Under the pieces are notes generated by a model that ran no database searches, was not told the DNA's origin, and saw nothing but the letters and a program-made list of their open reading frames with translations. Positions 51,829 through 61,214 of a DNA stretch of 64,000 nt are shown one piece after another (positions within the stretch are counted from its first letter, which is position 1; every line of letters starts with the position of its first letter). Source of the stretch: Sulfuricystis thermophila (GTDB taxonomy: Bacteria > Pseudomonadota > Gammaproteobacteria > Burkholderiales > Rhodocyclaceae); assembly GCF_004323595.1 (NCBI RefSeq), contig NZ_AP019373.1, positions 1,240,001 through 1,304,000 on the forward strand, read 5' to 3'. The translations under genes and the position numbers were made by a program.

Positions 51829-54423
51829 ATGCAAGCTACGGCAAAGGCCATTTCACTGAGAAACTATATCTCTCGGCTGATCTGGCTGAGCCTGTTGCCC
51901 CTGATCGTCCTGGTCGCCTGGTTCGGCCTCGAACAAGCCCGTCAACGGGAATCGGAGTCATTGCAAACCGCCGAGCATGCCGCCGCCCGAATTCGGGATG
52001 AGGTCGACCATTTTCTGCAGATGCGGCTCGCCGCACTGAGCATGCTGGCTCAATCTCCTTTGCTCGACCTGCCTTCCAGGCTGGATGTCTTCCACCAGCG
52101 TGCACTGGATTTCCAGCGCGACTTCGGCGGTCACCTGATCCTCGCCGACGCTCGATTGCAGATGCTGCTCAATACCCGCGTACCTTTCGGCACTCCGCTA
52201 CCCCAACTGCCGCAAACCTCGAGGGCGGCAGCCCCGAAAGTGCTGGCGACCGGCAAGCCCCATGTGGGTGACATCGTTCCCGGGCCGGTGGCCCAGCAAT
52301 CGCTGGTGGCGCTGGTCATACCGGTGTTGCGCGAGGATACGCCGCCCCGCCTGTTGCTGGCGACTTATGAGCTCAACCTCCTGCAGCGGCTGATCGAGGG
52401 TATTCCGCTGCCCAAGGGGCAAATGGTCAGGTTGATCGATGGTCAGGGTGCTACGATCGCCAGCCACGGTGCTGCAGCCGCGGCCGGACAAGCCGGGCCG
52501 GTACGTCCCTTCACGGCATCCTCGGCGCTCTCTGCCTGGCGCGTCGTGCTCGAGGTTCCCGAGCGGGAACTCGATGCACCATTCCGTGAAGCACTCGCCA
52601 AGACCGCCATTTACCTGCTGCTCGCCACCCTGGTCGGCTGGGCCGGTGGTCACCTCGCCGGTCGTCGTCTGGGAACGGCCGTACGCGCCTTGTCCCAGGA
52701 AGGGGATGCTGCCCAGGCTGCCTGCGCGATCGAAGAGACCTGCCAAGTACGGCATTTGATCGAAACGCAAAGCAGGCAATTGCTCTTCAGTGAGCAACGC
52801 TATCGCAGCCTGTTCGAGAACGACCATACGGTGATGCTGCTGATCGATCCGGCCGACGGCCGCATCGTCGATGCCAATCCGGCCGCTGCGCATTTCTACG
52901 GCTGGTCGCGTGAGGCGCTGAAAACCAAATTCATCACGCAAATCAATATCCTGCCGAAGGAGGAGATCGCTCGACAGCTGGCGGGGGTCCGCGAATCCAG
53001 TCGAAATGTCTTCCATTTCCGCCATCGACTGGCCAACGATGAAATCCGCGATGTCGAAGTGCATACCGGACCGGTGCGCATGGAAGGGCGACTACTGCTG
53101 TATTCGATCGTCCTCGACGAAACCGAACGGCTGGCCACGCAACGAGCCTTGGAGCAGGCGCTGCGGGTCGTCGAGGCCAGTCCGGTGGTGAGCTTCCGCT
53201 GGCTGGCAAAGACTGGCTGGCCCGTAGAGTATGTCTCAAACAACATCAGTCGTTGGGGATATCGGCCCGAAGACATCCGCGCCGGCCGGCCGACCTACGC
53301 CGAGATCATCCACCCGGATGATCTACCGCGTGTAAGGAGCGAGGTAGACGCACACATGGCGGCCGGGGACGCACGTTACACCCAAACCTATCGGATCCGC
53401 GCCGCGGACGGTCGCTATTTCTGGGTCGAAGACAACAGTTGGCTCATCCATGACGAACAAGGTAAGGTGATCGCCTACGAAGGCGTGGTCACCGACATCG
53501 ACGAGCGTAAGCGTTACGAACAGCAGCTGACGGACAGTCTTGCCGAGCAGAAGACCCTCAATCGCAAGCTCGAAGCGGCCCAGAACCAACTGGTGCATGC
53601 CGAGAAAATGGCCTCGATCGGCCAGCTTGCGGCCGGGGTGGCCCACGAGCTCAACAATCCGATCGGCTTCATCACCAGCAACCTGAACACCCTCGAAACT
53701 TATCTCACGGATCTTTTCGCCATCGCCGACGCCTATGCCCATGCCGAGCTGGCCTATGGTATGGAATCGCCGCCGTTCGAACGCGCCCGCACGCTGAAAG
53801 AGGAAAAGGACTACGATTTCCTGCGCAGCGACATCCTGGCGCTGTTGCAGGAGTCGAAAGAAGGGCTGGCGCGTGTCGCGCGGATCGTGCGCGACCTGAA
53901 GGATTTCTCGCATCCCGGCAGCACGGCGATGCAGTGGGCCGACCTGCATGCCGGTCTCGATTCGACCCTCAACATCGTCTGGAACGAGCTGAAATACAAA
54001 TGTACCGTCATCAAGCGTTACGGCGAGCTGCCGCAGGTCTGGTGCGACATCGCTCAGCTCAACCAGGTGTTCATGAACCTTCTCGTCAATGCCAGCCACG
54101 CCATCGCCGAGAAAGGCGAGATCACGATCACCACCGGCCGGCAGGGTGACCGGGTGTTCGTCGCGATCAGCGACACCGGCAGCGGCATCGCGCCGGAAAA
54201 TCTCAAGCGCATTTTCGATCCCTTCTTCACCACCAAGCCGGTCGGCAAAGGTACCGGCCTCGGCCTTTCCTTGGCTTACAGCATCGTGCAGAAGCATCGC
54301 GGCAGCATCGAAGTCCAGAGCGAACTGGGCAAAGGCACCACCTTCACCGTCTGGCTGCCGATCGCACCCCCTGAACCTGCCGCCGGTGCCGTGCCGCCAG
54401 CGCCGACTTTGGAGTCCACATGA
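51829..54423 (+). CDS. Membrane sensor histidine kinase with two PAS domains
   Basis: The 864-residue kinase begins with a membrane helix (about 17-33), a periplasmic sensory domain of roughly 210 residues, and a second helix (about 262-280). Two PAS domains follow (about 320-430 and 445-560), the second with a PAC-like tail. HisKA carries GVAHELNNPIGF with His about 606, and HATPase has DTGSGIAPENLKRIFDPFFTTKP. ATG 51829 is preferred because GAGGGT lies before it; an upstream TTG at 51817 overlapping the previous gene is possible. A repeat copy (54386-54410) lies in the last codons. The stop overlaps the next ATG. Confidence 0.9.
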   Translation: MQATAKAISLRNYISRLIWLSLLPLIVLVAWFGLEQARQRESESLQTAEHAAARIRDEVDHFLQMRLAALSMLAQSPLLDLPSRLDVFHQRALDFQRDFGGHLILADARLQMLLNTRVPFGTPLPQLPQTSRAAAPKVLATGKPHVGDIVPGPVAQQSLVALVIPVLREDTPPRLLLATYELNLLQRLIEGIPLPKGQMVRLIDGQGATIASHGAAAAAGQAGPVRPFTASSALSAWRVVLEVPERELDAPFREALAKTAIYLLLATLVGWAGGHLAGRRLGTAVRALSQEGDAAQAACAIEETCQVRHLIETQSRQLLFSEQRYRSLFENDHTVMLLIDPADGRIVDANPAAAHFYGWSREALKTKFITQINILPKEEIARQLAGVRESSRNVFHFRHRLANDEIRDVEVHTGPVRMEGRLLLYSIVLDETERLATQRALEQALRVVEASPVVSFRWLAKTGWPVEYVSNNISRWGYRPEDIRAGRPTYAEIIHPDDLPRVRSEVDAHMAAGDARYTQTYRIRAADGRYFWVEDNSWLIHDEQGKVIAYEGVVTDIDERKRYEQQLTDSLAEQKTLNRKLEAAQNQLVHAEKMASIGQLAAGVAHELNNPIGFITSNLNTLETYLTDLFAIADAYAHAELAYGMESPPFERARTLKEEKDYDFLRSDILALLQESKEGLARVARIVRDLKDFSHPGSTAMQWADLHAGLDSTLNIVWNELKYKCTVIKRYGELPQVWCDIAQLNQVFMNLLVNASHAIAEKGEITITTGRQGDRVFVAISDTGSGIAPENLKRIFDPFFTTKPVGKGTGLGLSLAYSIVQKHRGSIEVQSELGKGTTFTVWLPIAPPEPAAGAVPPAPTLEST
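54386..54410 (-). repeat. Dispersed 25-bp repeat, copy 11 (3' end of histidine kinase gene)
   Basis: GTGCCGT, GCCG, CCAGCGCCGACTTT. It encodes AVPPAPTL just after the HATPase domain, ending four codons before the stop. Confidence 0.8.
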
Positions 54424-55730
54424 CTGCCACCCAAACACCTCCAGCTGCGCCCAGCATTCTGTGCGTCGATGACGAGCCTTCGATCCTCTCGGCGCTCAAA
54501 CGCCTTTTCCGTCCCCACGGCTTTACCGTGCTGACCGCCGGCTCCGGCCAGGAAGCCCTCGAATTGCTGGCGCAGCAGCCGGTCGATGTCGTCATCAGCG
54601 ATATGCGCATGCCGCAGATGGACGGCGCGCAGTTTCTCGAACAGGTCTTCCAGCGCTGGCCCGAGACGAAGCGCATCCTGCTCACCGGCTATGCCGATGC
54701 CAATGCCACCATTGCGGCAGTCAATCTCGGTCATATCTGGCGCTATGTCGCCAAGCCCTGGAACGATGCCGAGCTGGTGGCCGCGGTCCAGCAGGCGCTG
54801 GCCCACCGCCGGCTGGAGCGGGAAAACGCCGCACTCGTCGCACTCACCCGGCGCCAGAACGAAGAACTGAAGCAGCTCAATGCGGCACTGGAAGCCAAGG
54901 TCGCCGCACGCACCGCCGAGCTGCAGCAGATGCTCGCAATGCTGGAAAAAAGCCACGAGGAGCTGAAGAAAGGCTTCATGACCACCGTGAAGGTGCTCTC
55001 CAGCCTGTTCGAACTGCGCGGCGGCAAACTCGCCGGCCACTCGCGCCGCGTCGCGGAGACGGCGCGCCAGCTCGCCCAGGCATTGCAGCTCGACGAAGCC
55101 GCCGCGCAGGATGTGCTGCTCGCCGCGCTATTGCACGACATCGGCAAGATCAGCCTGCCGGACCACCTGCTCGACAAACCTTTCAACACGATGCCGGCCG
55201 AGGAGCGCGCTCAGGTGATGACCCATCCGCAGCGTGGCGAACTGGTGCTGAACGCGGTCGACCAACTCAAGAAAGCGGCCGTGCTGGTGCGCCATCATCA
55301 TGAATGTTTCGATGGCAGCGGCTACCCCGATCATCTGGTAGGGCTGGCCATTCCGCTCGGCGCGCGCATTCTCGCCGTGGCCAATGACTTCGACGCCCTG
55401 CAGTTGGGCACGCTGGTCAGCCGCCCGCTGAAACCCGCCGAGGCCCGCACCTACATCTTCGAAAACCGCGGCAAGCGCTACGACCCACAAGTCGTCGCTG
55501 CCTTCATGGCCAAGGTCGCCGACCAGATTCCAGAAGAAGTCCAGGAGCTGCCGATGCGCCCCGGTACCCTGCGTCCCGGCATGGTGCTGACGCGAGACCT
55601 GATGCATCCGGACGGCTATCTGCTGCTCGCCAAGGGGCAGGCCGTCGATAGTGTGGTGATCGAGCAGTTGCTGAAGATCGAGTCGTTGGAAGGTCATCGC
55701 CTGACTCTCTACGTCCATCCGGAGAAATGA
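54420..55730 (+). CDS. RpfG-family response regulator with HD-GYP domain
   Basis: The 436-residue protein has a receiver domain (13-130; VVISDMRMPQMDG, phospho-Asp), a coiled-coil linker and an HD-GYP domain. Its metal site includes ALLHDIGK (His239, Asp240) and HHECFDGSGYP (about 293-303), so the c-di-GMP phosphodiesterase centre looks complete. It hydrolyses c-di-GMP in response to phosphorylation, probably by the neighbouring kinases. The start is ATG at 54420, overlapping the kinase stop (ATGA); the next gene starts 1 bp after its stop. Confidence 0.92.
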   Translation: MTATQTPPAAPSILCVDDEPSILSALKRLFRPHGFTVLTAGSGQEALELLAQQPVDVVISDMRMPQMDGAQFLEQVFQRWPETKRILLTGYADANATIAAVNLGHIWRYVAKPWNDAELVAAVQQALAHRRLERENAALVALTRRQNEELKQLNAALEAKVAARTAELQQMLAMLEKSHEELKKGFMTTVKVLSSLFELRGGKLAGHSRRVAETARQLAQALQLDEAAAQDVLLAALLHDIGKISLPDHLLDKPFNTMPAEERAQVMTHPQRGELVLNAVDQLKKAAVLVRHHHECFDGSGYPDHLVGLAIPLGARILAVANDFDALQLGTLVSRPLKPAEARTYIFENRGKRYDPQVVAAFMAKVADQIPEEVQELPMRPGTLRPGMVLTRDLMHPDGYLLLAKGQAVDSVVIEQLLKIESLEGHRLTLYVHPEK

Positions 55731-55731
55731 A

Positions 55732-57075
55732 ATGGAAGCCTTCGTCTGGAACGAGCGTTTCGAGACCGGCTTTGCCAGCGTCGATGCCCAGCATCGCCAT
55801 CTCGTCTCCCTCGTCAATCGCGCCGGGGAGCTGATGTCGGCCCCCGAAACGAGCCAGTCCGAGGTCGACGGTGTGTTCCATCAGCTCGCGCACTACGCCG
55901 TCACACATTTTCGCGACGAAGAGCACCTGATGCTTGAGAACGGCATCGATACGCGCCATCTCGAACACCACCGCAAGTCGCACCATGATTTCGCAGACCA
56001 GGTGAAGATGATGTGGAACCAGCGCACGATGATGTCATCGCCGGCCGAAACCCTGCACGGCTTCCTCGTCGCCTGGCTGAGCTTCCACATCCTCGGTGAG
56101 GATCAGCAGATGGCGCGCGAGATCATGCGCATCCGTCAAGGCAAGTCGCCGGCCGAGGCCCACGAGCTCGAACAAACGCGCGGCGAACGATCGACCATGG
56201 CCTTGATCACCGCGCTGAAAAACATCTACGCGGTGCTGCTGCGCCTGAATCGGGACATGGCGCAGATCAACACCCGGCTCGAAGCGGAGGTCGCCGAGCG
56301 CACCCGCGAACTGCTGCAGTCGGAAAAGCTGGCCTCGATCGGCCAGCTCGCTGCCGGCGTGGCGCATGAGATCAACAATCCGATCGGCTTCGTCAGCTCC
56401 AACCTCGGTACGCTCGGCCGCTATGTCGATCAGCTGCAACGTTTGGCGGAGCTCGGCGCGAGCACGCCGCAGGGGAACGCCATCGCCCGCGAGATCGACT
56501 TCGACTACCTCAGGTCCGACTTGCGCGATCTGCTGCGCGAATCACGCGAAGGACTCGAACGCGTGCACAAGATCATCGTCAACCTCAAGGATTTCTCGCG
56601 CGTCGATCAGGCGGAATGGCAGGAGGCCGATCTGCTCGCCGGGCTCGAAAGCACGCTCGCCGTCGCTGCGCACGAATTGAAATACAAGGCCGAGATCGAG
56701 CGCGAGCTGACGCCGCTCCCCCCGGTTCGCTGCATGCCGGCGCAGATCAACCAGGTGTTTCTCAATCTGCTGGTCAACGCAGCGCAGGCGATCACGGGTC
56801 ACGGCAAGATCACTTTGAAAAGCGGGCGTGAGAGCGAGCGGGTCTGGGTCGAGATCGCCGACACCGGCTGCGGCATGGACGAAGCCACGAAACTCCGTAT
56901 CTTCGATCCATTTTTCACCACCAAACCCGTCGGTACCGGCACCGGCCTGGGCCTATCGCTGAGCTGGGACATCGTCAAGAAACACGGCGGCAGCATCGAA
57001 GTCGATAGCACGCCTGGTCAGGGTTCCCGCTTCCGTATCTGGCTGCCGATTTCCGGACCAAACGAAACCACGTGA
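55732..57075 (+). CDS. Bacteriohemerythrin-histidine kinase fusion
   Basis: The 447-residue protein has an N-terminal hemerythrin domain (1-135) with the full iron ligand set visible: His21, His59, Glu63, His80, His84, His119 and Asp124. A coiled coil (140-200) leads to HisKA, with the H-box GVAHEINNPIGF (His about 212), and a C-terminal HATPase (DTGCGMDEATKLRIFDPFFTTKP). Hemerythrin binds O2 or NO at a di-iron site, so this is probably a cytosolic oxygen or NO sensor kinase. It closes the four-gene operon. Its likely phosphorylation targets are the receivers of the RpfG-type and EAL proteins; this is inference. Confidence 0.92.
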   Translation: MEAFVWNERFETGFASVDAQHRHLVSLVNRAGELMSAPETSQSEVDGVFHQLAHYAVTHFRDEEHLMLENGIDTRHLEHHRKSHHDFADQVKMMWNQRTMMSSPAETLHGFLVAWLSFHILGEDQQMAREIMRIRQGKSPAEAHELEQTRGERSTMALITALKNIYAVLLRLNRDMAQINTRLEAEVAERTRELLQSEKLASIGQLAAGVAHEINNPIGFVSSNLGTLGRYVDQLQRLAELGASTPQGNAIAREIDFDYLRSDLRDLLRESREGLERVHKIIVNLKDFSRVDQAEWQEADLLAGLESTLAVAAHELKYKAEIERELTPLPPVRCMPAQINQVFLNLLVNAAQAITGHGKITLKSGRESERVWVEIADTGCGMDEATKLRIFDPFFTTKPVGTGTGLGLSLSWDIVKKHGGSIEVDSTPGQGSRFRIWLPISGPNETT

Positions 57076-57134
57076 CCGCCTAGCCGTGCTACTCTCTCGC
57101 GCCGCCAGGCAATGCTCGCCTTGGCGGCAATACC

Positions 57135-59309
57135 ATGCATCGACTCCATCAATTTCCGATCACCACCGTCTGGCCCGGCTCGCCTTATCCTCGCGGCGCC
57201 ACCTGGGATGGCGAAGGCGTCAACTTCGCCCTGTTTTCCGAGCATGCGGAAAAAGTCGAACTATGCCTGTTCGATCCGTCCGGCCAACACGAGATTCAAC
57301 GCATCACGCTGCGCGAGCAGACCGATCTGGTCTGGCATTGCTATCTGCCCGAGGCGCGCCCGGGACTGCTCTACGGTTATCGGGTGCATGGGCCATATGA
57401 CCCGGCGCGTGGCCATCGCTTCAATCCGAACAAGCTGCTTCTCGACCCTTACGCGCGCGACATCGTCGGGCCCCTCATCTGGAACGACGCCCATTTCGGC
57501 TATCGGGTCGATGCCACGCACGACGACCTGTCGTTCGATCTCCGCGACAATGCCCCCTGGATGCCGAAGTGCCGCGTCACCGACCCAGCGTTTTCCTGGG
57601 GGGAAGATCGCTCACCGAACATTCCCTGGCACGAGATGGTGATCTACGAGCTGCACGTACGCGGCTTCACGATCGAGCATCCCGAAGTGCCGCCGCCCCT
57701 GCGCGGTACCTATGCAGGGCTGATCACCGCGCCGGTGATCGCGCATCTCAAGCGGCTGGGCATCACCTCGGTGGAACTGATGCCGATCCACAGCTTCATC
57801 GACGACCGCCATCTGATCGACCAGGGCAAGCGCAACTACTGGGGCTACAACTCGATCGGCTTCTTCGCGCCCGAGCAACGTTATTCGGCGAGCGGCTCGC
57901 CGAAAGAGTTCAAGACCATGGTCAAGACCCTGCATTCGGCGGGCATCGAGGTGATCCTCGACGTGGTCTACAACCACACCGCCGAAGGCAATCATCTCGG
58001 CCCGACGCTGTCGTTCAAGGGTATCGACAACAGCGTCTATTATCGTCTGCAGGAAGGCAATCCGCGCTTCTACCGTGACTACACCGGCTGCGGCAACACC
58101 TTGAACCTCGAACACCCGCGCGTGCTACAGCTGGTGATGGATTCGCTGCGCTACTGGGTGCAGGAAATGCACGTCGACGGTTTCCGCTTCGATCTCGCCG
58201 CCTCGCTCGGCCGCGAGCAGCATGCGGTGAATCACTTCGGCGCCTTCTTCGACATCCTGCACCAGGACCCGATCCTCTCGCGCGTCAAGCTGATCGCCGA
58301 ACCGTGGGACCTCGGCGAAGGCGGCTATCAGGTCGGCAATTTCCCCTTGGGGTGGGCGGAATGGAACGACCGTTACCGCGACTGCATGCGCGCCTTCTGG
58401 CGCGGCGACGGCGGCAAGATCGGCGAGTTCGCGACGCGCATCACCGGTTCCTCCGATCTCTATGCCCGCAACGGTCGCCGCCCCTATGCGAGCATCAATT
58501 TCATCACCGCCCACGACGGCTTCACGCTGCATGATCTGGTGAGCTACGCGCACAAGCACAACGAGGCCAACGGCGAGGACAACCGCGACGGCAGCGACAA
58601 CAACCTTTCCTGCAACTATGGCGTCGAGGGCGAAACCAGCGATCCGGCGATTCTCGCCCTGCGCGCGCGCCAGAAACGTAATCTGCTGGCCACCTTGCTG
58701 TTCTCGCAGGGCGTGCCGATGATCCTCGCCGGTGACGAGATGGGTCGCACCCAACACGGCAACAACAACGCCTACTGCCAGGACAATCCGCTCGGCTGGG
58801 TCAACTGGAACCTCGGCCAGGACGATCGGGAATTGCTCGAATTCGTTGCCCGGCTGGTGCGGCTGCGCCACCGCCATCCGGTGTTCCGCCGGCGCAATTT
58901 CTTTCAGGGACGACCGATCCGCTACTCGGGTGAGGGCGGCATCAAGGACATCCATTGGCTCAAACCCGACGGCGCCGACATGACGGACGAGGAATGGACC
59001 AATGATCAGGCCCGCTGCCTGGGCGTCTATCTTTCCGGCGAGGCGATCGGTGAAGTCGATCGCCACGGCCGCGCGATCCGCGACGACAACTTCATCCTGC
59101 TGTTCAACGCCCATGTCGAGCGGATCGATTTCGTCCTGCCCCGGCTGTGCGACGATTGCCTCTGGCAGGTGCTGATCGACACCCACTATCATGCCGGTCT
59201 CGAGCCGGACGGCACTTTCCGCGGCGGCGAGCGCTATCCGCTCGAAGGTCGCGGCTTTGTCCTGCTGCGCCAGCAGTCCTCCACAGGCCATCTTTCCCAA
59301 GACCGATGA
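57135..59309 (+). CDS. glgX: Glycogen debranching enzyme GlgX (isoamylase-type)
   Basis: The 724-residue GH13 enzyme has an N-terminal CBM48 domain (PLGATWDG-like GATWDGEGVNFALFSEHA), then the barrel with VYNHTAEGN, GFRFDLAASLGRE (nucleophile Asp), AEPWD (acid Glu) and FITAHDGFTLHDL. GlgX hydrolyses alpha-1,6 branches of phosphorylase-trimmed glycogen. The start at 57135 is preceded by a weak GGCGG. It is coupled to malQ by ATGA. Confidence 0.95.
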   Translation: MHRLHQFPITTVWPGSPYPRGATWDGEGVNFALFSEHAEKVELCLFDPSGQHEIQRITLREQTDLVWHCYLPEARPGLLYGYRVHGPYDPARGHRFNPNKLLLDPYARDIVGPLIWNDAHFGYRVDATHDDLSFDLRDNAPWMPKCRVTDPAFSWGEDRSPNIPWHEMVIYELHVRGFTIEHPEVPPPLRGTYAGLITAPVIAHLKRLGITSVELMPIHSFIDDRHLIDQGKRNYWGYNSIGFFAPEQRYSASGSPKEFKTMVKTLHSAGIEVILDVVYNHTAEGNHLGPTLSFKGIDNSVYYRLQEGNPRFYRDYTGCGNTLNLEHPRVLQLVMDSLRYWVQEMHVDGFRFDLAASLGREQHAVNHFGAFFDILHQDPILSRVKLIAEPWDLGEGGYQVGNFPLGWAEWNDRYRDCMRAFWRGDGGKIGEFATRITGSSDLYARNGRRPYASINFITAHDGFTLHDLVSYAHKHNEANGEDNRDGSDNNLSCNYGVEGETSDPAILALRARQKRNLLATLLFSQGVPMILAGDEMGRTQHGNNNAYCQDNPLGWVNWNLGQDDRELLEFVARLVRLRHRHPVFRRRNFFQGRPIRYSGEGGIKDIHWLKPDGADMTDEEWTNDQARCLGVYLSGEAIGEVDRHGRAIRDDNFILLFNAHVERIDFVLPRLCDDCLWQVLIDTHYHAGLEPDGTFRGGERYPLEGRGFVLLRQQSSTGHLSQDR

Positions 59310-61213
59310 ACGACGCCCTTACACGCCTGGCCGATGCCTGCGGCATCGCACACGAATATCACGACATCTGGGGCAATCATCACCCGACCTCGGAGAGCAC
59401 GCGACGCGATCTGCTCGCAGCGATGCATTTCGACCTTTCCCACGACGCTGGCGTGCTGCTCGACGAGCTGATGGCGGCCGAGCGCGCCATCCCTGCCCTG
59501 CCCGCCGAGGCAATCGCCCAACGCTGCCATCTGCCGGCCGTTCTCGCCGACGGCGGGCGGCTGTGGGGCTTGAGTGTGCAGCTCTACGGCCTGCGCTCAC
59601 GGCGCAACTGGGGCATCGGCGATTTCACCGATCTCGCCTGGCTGGTCGATCTCGTCGCCGCGGCGGGCGGCGCTTTCATCGGCCTCAATCCGCTCCACGC
59701 GCTGTTTCCCGACAACCCCGCGCACATCAGCCCCTACAGCCCTTCGCACCGCGTCTTTCTGAACGTGCTCTACATCGATGTCGAGGCCGTGCCGGAATTC
59801 GCCGCCTGCGAGAGCGTCCAGTGCCGTGTCGCCAGCGCCGAGTTTCAGGCGCGGCTTTCCGCACTGCGCGAAACGCCTCGGGTCGATTACGTTGGCGTCG
59901 CCCGGCTCAAGCTCGAGGTGCTGCGCGCGCTGTTCGATTTCCATCGCGCCCATGCCGGCGCCTGCCTGGCCGGCTTCGCCGTCTGGCGCGAAGCGCAGGG
60001 TGAAGCGCTGGAACGTTTCGCGCTGTTCGAGGCCTTGCAGGCCCACTTTCGCGCGCAAGACCCCGACTGCTGGGGCTGGCCGGCCTGGCCGGCGGAATAC
60101 CGCGACCCAGGATCGACAGCCGTCGCCGCCTTTCGCGAGGATCACGCCGTCGAGATCGACTGGCATGCCTGGCTGCAATGGCAGGCCTACGAACAGCTTG
60201 CCGCCGTCGCCCGACGCACGCGCGAACGCGGCATGGCGATCGGCCTCTACCGCGATCTGGCGGTCGGTGCTCATCCCGGCGGCGCGGAAGTCTGGCACTG
60301 GCAGACGGTGTTCGCGATCGGCAATGGCGGCGCCAACACCGGCGCGCCGCCCGACGAATTGAACCTCCTCGGCCAGGACTGGGGGTTGCCGCCGCTCATT
60401 CCGCATCGCCTGCGCGCAGTGGGTTACGCGCCCTTCATCGAAGTGCTGCACGCCAATATGAAACACGCCGGCGCCTTGCGCATCGACCATGTGATGGGCC
60501 TGATGCGCCTGTTCTGGGTGCCGGGCGATACACCGGCGACCGAAGGCGCCTATGTGCATTACCCGTTCGACACCCTGCTCGGTCTCGTCGCCCGCGCCAG
60601 TCTCGACCATGCCTGCCTGGTGATCGGCGAAGACCTCGGCACCGTGCCGGCGGGCTTCCGCGAACGGCTGTTTGCCGCCGGTGTGCTCTCCTACCATCCA
60701 CTGATCTTCGAGCGTTATCCCGATGGCAACTTCCGCCTGCCCGCCGACATGCCACGCCAGGCGCTGGTTTCGGCCAGTACCCACGATCTGCCGACGCTCG
60801 CCGGCTTTTGGCAGGGCGTCGATCTGGAGATCCGCACCCAGCTGATGCTGTTTCCCAACAACGAGGTGCGCGAGCGGCTGATCACCGAACGCGATTGGGA
60901 TCGCGGCCGCTTGCTTTGGGCACTCGAGCGCGAAAACCTGCTCCCTCCGGGAGTCAGCAAGGATCCTAAGGCGCTTGCGGAGCTGACGCCGGAAGTCATT
61001 ACCGCGATCCATGCCTATCTCGCCCGCAGCCCGGCGATGTTGCTCTCCGTCCAGCCCGAGGACGTCTTCGCCTGCCGCGATCAGATCAACGTTCCCGGCA
61101 CGCTCGAAGACCAGCATCCGAACTGGCAGCGCAAGCTGCCGGTCACGCTGGAAGCATGGCCGGAGATGCCGAGCTGGCAGGCTTTGGTGACGGTGCTAGC
61201 CGCCGAGCGTTGA
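59306..61213 (+). CDS. malQ: 4-alpha-glucanotransferase (amylomaltase)
   Basis: The 635-residue GH77 enzyme has catalytic motifs LRIDHVMGLMRLFWVP (Asp), IGEDLGTVP (Glu) and SASTHDLPTLAGFW (Asp), plus the N-terminal helper domain of proteobacterial MalQ. It transfers glucan segments and, with GlgX, handles glycogen or maltodextrin turnover. The ATG at 59306 overlaps the glgX stop and is preferred over an upstream frame. A repeat copy (59821-59845) encodes RVASAEF in the early part of the protein. Confidence 0.94.
   Translation: MNDALTRLADACGIAHEYHDIWGNHHPTSESTRRDLLAAMHFDLSHDAGVLLDELMAAERAIPALPAEAIAQRCHLPAVLADGGRLWGLSVQLYGLRSRRNWGIGDFTDLAWLVDLVAAAGGAFIGLNPLHALFPDNPAHISPYSPSHRVFLNVLYIDVEAVPEFAACESVQCRVASAEFQARLSALRETPRVDYVGVARLKLEVLRALFDFHRAHAGACLAGFAVWREAQGEALERFALFEALQAHFRAQDPDCWGWPAWPAEYRDPGSTAVAAFREDHAVEIDWHAWLQWQAYEQLAAVARRTRERGMAIGLYRDLAVGAHPGGAEVWHWQTVFAIGNGGANTGAPPDELNLLGQDWGLPPLIPHRLRAVGYAPFIEVLHANMKHAGALRIDHVMGLMRLFWVPGDTPATEGAYVHYPFDTLLGLVARASLDHACLVIGEDLGTVPAGFRERLFAAGVLSYHPLIFERYPDGNFRLPADMPRQALVSASTHDLPTLAGFWQGVDLEIRTQLMLFPNNEVRERLITERDWDRGRLLWALERENLLPPGVSKDPKALAELTPEVITAIHAYLARSPAMLLSVQPEDVFACRDQINVPGTLEDQHPNWQRKLPVTLEAWPEMPSWQALVTVLAAER
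59821..59845 (-). repeat. Dispersed 25-bp repeat, copy 12 (inside malQ)
   Basis: GTGCCGT, GTCG, CCAGCGCCGAGTTT: a clean reverse-oriented match. It is translated as RVASAEF, near-identical to the hpnC copy (RLASAEF), although the two proteins are unrelated. Confidence 0.8.
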
Positions 61214-61214
61214 T

